This document shows positions 61,429 to 64,000 of a DNA stretch of 64,000 nucleotides, piece after piece. The position numbers and the translations under genes were made by a program. The notes under the pieces are model-generated. The model searched no databases. It saw only the letters and a program-made list of their open reading frames with translations, and was not told the origin of the DNA. The stretch covers positions 102,416-166,415 of the forward strand of contig CACYQN010000003.1 of NCBI GenBank assembly GCA_902776565.1. The letters are read 5' to 3'. The stretch comes from an uncultured Bacteroidia bacterium (lineage in GTDB: Bacteria > Bacteroidota > Bacteroidia > Bacteroidales > ML635J-15). Position 1 is the first letter of the stretch. Every line of letters begins with the position of its first letter.

Positions 61429-63117
61429 ATGAAAACAAGCAACATGATTGTACCGAACCTTCTTTTAGGGATGGCTGGAGGTATTCAGTACCGAGCTCTT
61501 TTAAAAGCGACAAAGAACCCGCGCAAAGCTAGTGAAAACACTCTACGCGAAATTCTTACTTACGCAAAGGATACTGTTTACGGTAAGGAACACAAGTTCG
61601 AGTATATACTTGAAGCAACTAACGACACTGAACTTTATAAACGCTACCGCGAACAGGTAAAACCCAACGAATATGAGGATTTGCGTCCATACGTTGAACG
61701 CCACAAACATGGAGAAACCGACATTCTTTTCCCTGGCAAACCAGTTCTTTATGCAACCACTTCCGGTTCTACTGCCGAACCGAAATGGATTCCAATAACC
61801 GAACGTTACCTGAAAACCATCTACGGCAAAATGACCAAGGTATGGCTCTACAATTTCATCCAGAATCGACACAAAGTATTTGCAGGAAAGATACTTTCAA
61901 TCGTTGGCAAGGTAATCGAAGGATACGCACCCGACGGCACAGTATATGGTTCGGTTAGCGGTGTTACGCAGCGTGACTGCCCAGGCTTCGTGAAGAAACT
62001 CTATAGCAACCCACAGTGCGTTTACAGCATCGCCGACTACACGGCACGCTACTATGTGCTGATGCGCATGGGCATAGAGCAGGACATTACACTGATTGTG
62101 ACAGCAAACCCGTCGACAATCGTCGAATTGCAGAACAATGTCAACCGCTACTACGACGAATATGTAAACGATATTGAACACGGTACGCTTAAAGCCGACC
62201 TCAACATCGACCCGGAAATCCGCAAGGAACTGGAAGCTTGCCTCAAGCCTAATCCCAAACGCGCAGCCGAACTTCGTGCATTAAAGGCAAAATATGGCAA
62301 TGTTCTACCAAAGCACTACTGGCCAAATCTGCAGATTCTAAACACATGGAAGTGCGGAAATACCAAGGTTTACCTCGACAAGTTCAAGGATTCGTTCCCG
62401 AAAGGAATGTTACATCAGGAATTTGGCTATTTCGCTTCGGAATGCCGCTTCGGACTAGTTATGGACGACACTCTCAACAGCGTTATGTTCCCACACATGC
62501 ACTACTACGAGTTCGTCAAGGAAGAAGACATGGATTCACCAAATCCTACTTTCTACCAATTGCACGAACTTGTTGAAGGTCAGAGATACTGCCCTTATGT
62601 AAGTACATTCGCAGGCTTGTACCGCTACAATATGAACGATTTGCTCGAAGTTGGTCCGAACTTCAAGAACACGCCTACCGTTCACATGATACAAAAGACT
62701 CACGGTATCGTTACAATGACTGGCGAAAAACTATATGAACGTCAGTTTATTGAAGCAGTACACAAGGCAGAAGATACTACAGGCATGAAAACACGTTTCT
62801 TCATTGGCTTTGCCGAACTGCCCGAATCGCGATACAACTTCTACTATGAGTTCGCCGACCAGGAAACAACACAGGAACAAGCCGAAAAGTTCACCGAAGC
62901 CGTTGATGCAGCCCTCAAGGACAGCAACATGGAATACAAGGCAAAGCGTGAATCGTTGAGGCTGAAAGATGCGGTAACCTACCGCTTGCAGTTCGAGTCG
63001 TTCGAGCATTTCAAGGAAGAATGCATCAAGGAAGGTGCTCGCGACGGACAGTTCAAACTGAACTTATTATTGCAAGACGAAAAACGTCAGGCAAAGTTCA
63101 ACAAACTTGTAAAATAA
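61429..63117 (+). CDS. GH3-like acyl-adenylate/amino-acid-conjugating enzyme family protein
   Basis: A 562-residue cytosolic protein of the GH3 (auxin-responsive) superfamily of adenylate-forming enzymes. LYATTSGSTAEPKWIPIT (about residues 104-121) is the ATP/AMP-binding motif, followed by a large C-terminal domain with TMTGEKLYERQF. In plants GH3 enzymes join acids to amino acids; the bacterial branch has no established substrate. A HAD hydrolase gene follows with a single base between. Confidence 0.85.
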   Translation: MKTSNMIVPNLLLGMAGGIQYRALLKATKNPRKASENTLREILTYAKDTVYGKEHKFEYILEATNDTELYKRYREQVKPNEYEDLRPYVERHKHGETDILFPGKPVLYATTSGSTAEPKWIPITERYLKTIYGKMTKVWLYNFIQNRHKVFAGKILSIVGKVIEGYAPDGTVYGSVSGVTQRDCPGFVKKLYSNPQCVYSIADYTARYYVLMRMGIEQDITLIVTANPSTIVELQNNVNRYYDEYVNDIEHGTLKADLNIDPEIRKELEACLKPNPKRAAELRALKAKYGNVLPKHYWPNLQILNTWKCGNTKVYLDKFKDSFPKGMLHQEFGYFASECRFGLVMDDTLNSVMFPHMHYYEFVKEEDMDSPNPTFYQLHELVEGQRYCPYVSTFAGLYRYNMNDLLEVGPNFKNTPTVHMIQKTHGIVTMTGEKLYERQFIEAVHKAEDTTGMKTRFFIGFAELPESRYNFYYEFADQETTQEQAEKFTEAVDAALKDSNMEYKAKRESLRLKDAVTYRLQFESFEHFKEECIKEGARDGQFKLNLLLQDEKRQAKFNKLVK

Positions 63118-63118
63118 C

Positions 63119-63736
63119 ATGGCAGAAATCAAGGCTGTCATTTTCGATTTAGACGGGACTTTATATGACAAGTCCCGTCTTCCTTTACGATTAGTAGGAA
63201 GACAGATTCTACATGGTAAATTGTCTATGCTCAAACGCGAGCGTAGTGTCAGGAAACTACTCAAAGGCAAATACTTCGGTGATAAAGACAGATTCGAGGA
63301 AGCATTTTTCAGCCATTTCAAGCGTAAGAATGCAAAAAAATGGTTTTACGATACATATATGCCAGACACAATAAAAATCCTTCAGAAGCATTACCATATT
63401 GCCCAATGGGTAGAAGATTGCCTTAAATCACTACACAACAAAGGTGTGAAAATAGCTGTGTTTTCCGACTACGGCTATGTTGAAGAAAAACTTGAAGCCA
63501 TAGGTTTCGACCTCAAGTTGACAGATTATATTTTTGACGCGCCATCACTTGGCGGATTAAAGCCCAGCAAGGAGGCTTTCCAAAAAATATGCGAAACAAT
63601 GAATGTTGCTCCGCAAAACTGCCTTATGGTTGGCGACAGAGACGACACCGATGGAGCTGGGGCAATAGCTGTAGGAATGCAATTTAAGAAAATCAATAAA
63701 GGTGAGAAACCAGATTTATCAATATTCAAAGAGTAA
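63119..63736 (+). CDS. HAD-superfamily phosphatase
   Basis: A 205-residue HAD hydrolase. FDLDGTLYD (residues 9-17) is motif I with nucleophile Asp10 and acid Asp12; AVFSDYG (motif II), the Lys of GGLKPSKE (motif III) and VGDRDDTDGAGA (motif IV) follow. A helical cap lies between motifs I and II. The substrate is unknown. It follows the GH3-like gene after one base, so the two are an operon. Confidence 0.9.
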   Translation: MAEIKAVIFDLDGTLYDKSRLPLRLVGRQILHGKLSMLKRERSVRKLLKGKYFGDKDRFEEAFFSHFKRKNAKKWFYDTYMPDTIKILQKHYHIAQWVEDCLKSLHNKGVKIAVFSDYGYVEEKLEAIGFDLKLTDYIFDAPSLGGLKPSKEAFQKICETMNVAPQNCLMVGDRDDTDGAGAIAVGMQFKKINKGEKPDLSIFKE

Positions 63737-63881
63737 ACGGCTCTTTGAGAAATAATTTTACTTCGATAGACATTCGACTTGCGCAAACTTCGATTGCGCT
63801 CTGTACAACGCAGTGCAGCGCAGCACATCGTAGTTACAAAAGTTTTAAGGTGTAATATTTGTTATTGATTTGTGTATACAC

Positions 63882-63912
63882 AAAAAAAGATCCCGACTAG
63901 TCAGTCGGGACC
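63882..63912 (-). terminator. Terminator of the ribosomal RNA operon
   Basis: On the minus strand TCCCGACT and AGTCGGGA form an 8-bp stem around a short loop, followed by seven Ts, directly 3' of the 5S rRNA. Confidence 0.9.
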
Positions 63913-63918
63913 TTGAAG

Positions 63919-64000
63919 GACGGCGGCGACCTACTCTCCCACAATACGCAGTACCATCGGCGCTGGTGAGCTTAGCTTCCGAGTTCGGAATGGGATCGGG
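63919..64000 (-). rRNA. rrf: 5S rRNA, 3' part (5' end outside window)
   Basis: The minus strand reads CCCGATCCCATTCCGAACTC at the window edge, then CGGAAGCTAAGC and ends GGGAGAGTAGGTCGCCGCC, the conserved 5S rRNA loop and 3' end. About 80 of ~115 bases are present. The rest of the rrn operon lies beyond the window. Confidence 0.95.

Noticed and set aside
63737..63881. A possible gene or repeat between the HAD gene and the rRNA terminator
   Set aside because: Only loose TTCGAY-type words are seen; there is no frame, palindrome or promoter I can support.

Overview
The window comes from a member of the Bacteroidetes, most likely an uncultured Bacteroidales. The evidence is the -7 box TAnnTTTG (with TTTG-like -33 elements about 20 bp upstream) before many genes, a type IX secretion (T9SS) cargo protein with a PorV/PorQ-like partner and a SusC-like TonB-dependent receptor, Bacteroidetes-style families (DUF2147, DUF4143, small MerR, GH3-like, CapA lipoprotein), and a zinc-cysteine-poor TGT that resembles Bacteroides TGT as I remember it. 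I cannot name the genus.

Layout. 1-5300: 5'-cut dCMP deaminase, S41 protease, tgt, lptG and a PagL-like deacylase. 5283-7800: a word-repeat array, a polytopic membrane protein and a first MntA-HepT pair. 7900-16336: PfkB kinase, AlbA_2 (Schlafen-like) protein, MerR regulator, NIF3, a decayed small gene, lpxD and mfd. 16377-16613: a palindromic repeat element. 16749-22785: lipoproteins, cupin_5 protein, CapA, and the ssb / bcp-recA-TPR block on the minus strand. 22786-25301: an AT-rich island with a probable small RNA on the plus strand, a tandemly duplicated PBECR-type nuclease-like gene, a second PBECR-like gene and an SSB-like OB-fold gene. 25622-33484: a TetR-headed RND efflux operon interrupted by a second palindromic element. 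33527-43746: tRNA-Pro, greA-HIT, and a TonB receptor / 1382-residue T9SS cargo / PorV-like operon. 43941-50731: a charged secreted protein, a Rieske-like lipoprotein with an unusual ligand set, deacetylase, exonuclease III, prfA, a second MntA-HepT pair with a C-terminal extension on HepT, purM and an MBL hydrolase. 50797-53490: YoeB-type toxin-antitoxin pair, DUF4143 ATPase bracketed by matching hairpins, ClbS/DfsB-like protein. 53655-58133: purL and a DUF748/AsmA-like protein. 58376-61314: a Ser/His/Trp-rich repeat protein and an esterase-LysM protein. 61429-63736: GH3-like enzyme and HAD phosphatase. 63919-64000: the 3' part of a 5S rRNA gene with the rrn terminator.

Functional links. Envelope biogenesis is prominent (lptG, PagL-like, lpxD, DUF748, efflux, T9SS export). 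DNA repair (mfd, recA, ssb, xth), translation (tgt, prfA, tRNA, 5S) and purine synthesis (purM, purL) are housekeeping. Accessory content is concentrated in three toxin-antitoxin modules, the DUF4143 ATPase and the SSB-PBECR island. That island, with its convergent small RNA candidate, is the strongest candidate for an undescribed system. All family assignments were made by reading the sequence; no database search was run.
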